Position numbers and translations under genes: made by a program. The notes beneath the pieces are model-generated. The model did not search any database. It was not told the DNA's origin and saw only the letters and a list, made by a program, of their open reading frames with translations. A DNA stretch of 64,000 bases from Neocallimastix lanati (nom. inval.) (Eukaryota; Neocallimastigomycota; Neocallimastigomycetes; Neocallimastigales; Neocallimastigaceae), in NCBI GenBank assembly GCA_016946835.1, contig JACVTC010000021.1, positions 783,501-847,500 of the forward strand. The letters are read 5' to 3'. Of the stretch, positions 61,850 through 64,000 are shown one piece after another; position 1 is the first letter of the stretch, and each line of letters starts with the position of its first letter.

Positions 61850-64000
61850 CTACATTTCCATGATGAAGTCTGAGAAATATTTAAGCTTGGGTCCAGAAAT
61901 ACTTTTGGTTAATGGATCTGCCATCATTGAGTTAGAACCAATGAGTGTTAATTTAATTTCATTTTTCATAATTTCATCTTGAACATATTTGTATTTTATA
62001 TCCATATATTTGCATCGTCCCTTTTGGTTTTCATTTTCAGCTATATCCTTACATGGTTTATTATCTATTCTAATATTAATTCTAATGTTTTTGTTAAATA
62101 TTTCATTAACTAATCTTCTTATCCATATAGCTTGTTTGGTACATTCTATTAAGCTTGAGTATTCGGCTTCTGTAGTTGATAAGGCTATATTTTTCTGTGT
62201 AATTGATTTCCATGATATTGGGCTATTTCCTAATACAAAAATATATCCTGAAGTGGATCTTCTTCTTTTAACCTCATCACCAGCGAAATCTGCATCACAA
62301 TAAGCTCTTAAAATTTTCTTTCCGTTATAATGAATTGAATAGTCCTTGGTACTTTTTAAGGTATTTTAGTATTTGTATACCTGCATTCAAATCAGCTCTT
62401 GTTGGATTCTCAGAAAATCTTGCAGCTTGATTTACTGCAAATGCTATGTCAGGTCTTGTTTTTGTTGATACATATAATAGAGATCCAATCAATCTTTTAT
62501 AATCAGTTTTGTTAATTTTCTCAGAGTTTTCTCTATCTTCTAATTTTGCATTAATACATGGTATTCTAGTTATTTTAGTATTGTTTATGTTGTAGTTAGT
62601 TAACATTTTTTCAATATAATCTTTTTGATTAATTTTGTAGCCTTTATTTGTTTTAACTATATTGATTCCAATAATTTTGTTTGCTGATTTATCTGTGGAG
62701 ACTTTGTATTTACGTTTTATCTTTGAAACAACTTTGGTAATTTCTTTATTCTCTCCTGCAATTAGTATATCATCAACATAGAGTGTTAGTAATAAGCATA
62801 ATTTATTATTTTTATATTTACCAAATAAACAACTATCTGTATTATATTGAATTAACGCAATTTTCTTAAGAAAACCGGAGATTTCGTAAAACCATTGTCT
62901 TCCAGCTTGTTTGAGTCCATAGAGAGCCTTTCGTAATAATCCTGATTTTCCGCAATTGAAATTTTTATCACCGATTGGAATTTGTACATAAATTTTCTCA
63001 TCTAATTTAGCGTTCAAATATGCAGCTTTAATATCGATTTGTCTTAAATCCCATTTATATATAGATGCAATAGCAATAGTTAATCTAAAACTATCCATTT
63101 CTATTGTAGGAGAATAGGTGCAGTTATAATCAACTCCTTTAATTTGTCGAAAACCTTTGACGACCCATCTAGCTTTATATATACCATTATCTTTTATGGT
63201 AAAAACCCATTTAACGTCGAGTGGCTTAATGCCTTTTGGGATATTTTTATTTTCAACAATTTTCATTACATTATTTCCATATAAATTTTGTAATTCTTTG
63301 TTAATTGCGTCTTTCCATTTGTCCGCATTTTCTGAATTCATAGCTTCTTCATAATTCTTGGGAATTAATGTATTAATGTTATTGACTCTATTTCTCTTGC
63401 GTCTTTCGTTTTCATCTGAGTCTGTTTTCCTTTCAAAAAATGGTTTATTTGATGTAGATATTCTATCTTTTATTTTTCTTTCTTCATTCAATTGATAATT
63501 TTTTCTTTTTCTTTTTCGATAGTTTTTTGTTTTCTCGTTATCAATTTTATCATTTTTGTTTACTAGTTTATCGAAAATTTTATTATTTCTTTTAATATTA
63601 AATTTAAAGTTCTTTTCTTTGTTCTTTCTTAGTTTTCTTTTATCTAAAGGTTCCAGATCACTAAAACTGTCCTCAGATTCATTCTCTGAATTATAGTCAT
63701 TCATTTTATTATTATCATATATTTTATTATTTTCCAAATTTGATTTTTCATTCATCTTCATATTAGCCAGATTTTTATGATTGCTTTCAATTCTATTCTC
63801 AATAAGTTTCTGGTCTAAAATTTCATAATTATTAAGGTTTGATTTAGATAAATTTTTATAATTATTAAGGTTTGAAATTTTTAATTTATTCTTAAATTTG
63901 AAATTTTTGAAATTTTTATTCAAATTTTTATTAATAAAACTTTTTTTCACATTTTTGTTCAAAAAATCATTTTTTGTGATTTTTATACCCTTTATGTTAT
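61850..64000 (-). mobile_element. Copia copy B polyprotein: linker, reverse transcriptase and RNase H, one frame break
   Basis: From the right edge the frame is open without a stop down to 62325. A Lys/Asn-rich linker comes first, then RT with WKDAINKELQNLYGN, then KARWVVKGFRQIKGVDY, IDIKAAYLNAKLDEKIYVQI, ALYGLKQAGRQWF and intact catalytic LYVDDILIAGE. A one-base frame change near 62330 is needed to enter RNase H, which then runs without a stop to TAG at 61850-61852. RNase H shows AYCDADFAGD, LSTTEAEYSSL and RIDNKPCKDIA, carrying the catalytic acidic residues. The stop lies 12 bp before the polypurine tract. Protease, integrase, gag and the 5' LTR would lie outside the window. It is a young copy, nearly intact in the visible part. 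Confidence 0.9.

Noticed and set aside
61989-62303. 104-codon plus-strand open frame
   Set aside because: It is antisense to the Copia copy B RNase H, which has conserved catalytic motifs. The similar frame at 57333-57563 is the same shadow in copy A.

Overview
The window is about 64 kb of extremely AT-rich eukaryotic nuclear DNA. It has homopolymer A/T tracts up to 50 nt, kilobases of heptanucleotide (ATTATTT)n repeats, small GT...AG introns and decayed retrotransposons. The best guess is an anaerobic gut fungus (Neocallimastigomycota). Supporting points are the base composition, an intronless ankyrin-array gene, a secreted bacterial-type solute-binding domain in a spliced gene, and an AIG1-like GTPase relic. 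A dictyostelid or another AT-rich protist is not strictly excluded. Exon-intron structures below were read by hand from splice motifs, phase consistency and protein continuity; no transcript data were used.

Four genes look functional. (1) 1-2004 (-): the 5' part of a five-or-more-exon gene with a signal peptide and an extracellular solute-binding-like domain, leaving the window at the left edge. (2) 9009-11862 (-): an 8-exon SLC41/MgtE-type magnesium transporter, 520 aa. (3) 30052-32271 (+): an intronless 739-aa protein with about 18 ankyrin repeats. (4) 39757-43191 (-): a 3-exon type III glutamine synthetase, 751 aa. A 61-aa coding-like unit of unknown nature, with one frame break, lies at 60158-60344 (-).

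The rest is accessory DNA. LINE relics (APE-type endonuclease plus reverse transcriptase) lie at about 6.05-7.7 kb and 35.1-38.1 kb, both on the minus strand. A third decayed minus-strand coding tract lies at 54.6-55.6 kb. Copia elements fall in two clusters. The 20-27 kb cluster holds a plus-strand gag, a plus-strand RT whose YVDD is mutated, and a minus-strand gag-integrase piece meeting the RT tail to tail at about 24.475 kb. The 57-64 kb cluster holds two minus-strand copies of one family with matching 279-bp LTRs. Copy A has an internal deletion that removes its RT. Copy B has an intact RT, one frame break before RNase H, and runs off the right edge. Between the Copia pieces at 21.3-21.9 kb is an AIG1/GIMAP-like GTPase fragment broken only by TAA stops.

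The spaces between genes are filled with simple-sequence arrays at 14.3-15.8, 16.2, 17.2-19.6, 43.96-44.74, 45.3-45.8, 46.76-47.1, 47.3-47.6, 47.8-48.0 and 51.8-52.4 kb. Some carry a recurring non-heptamer motif (AATAAATACTCTTTTT), and some lie inside foldback structures ending in GTGGCTTA. I see no rRNA, tRNA, CRISPR or bacterial operon structure. The four genes are separate transcription units with no evident shared pathway.
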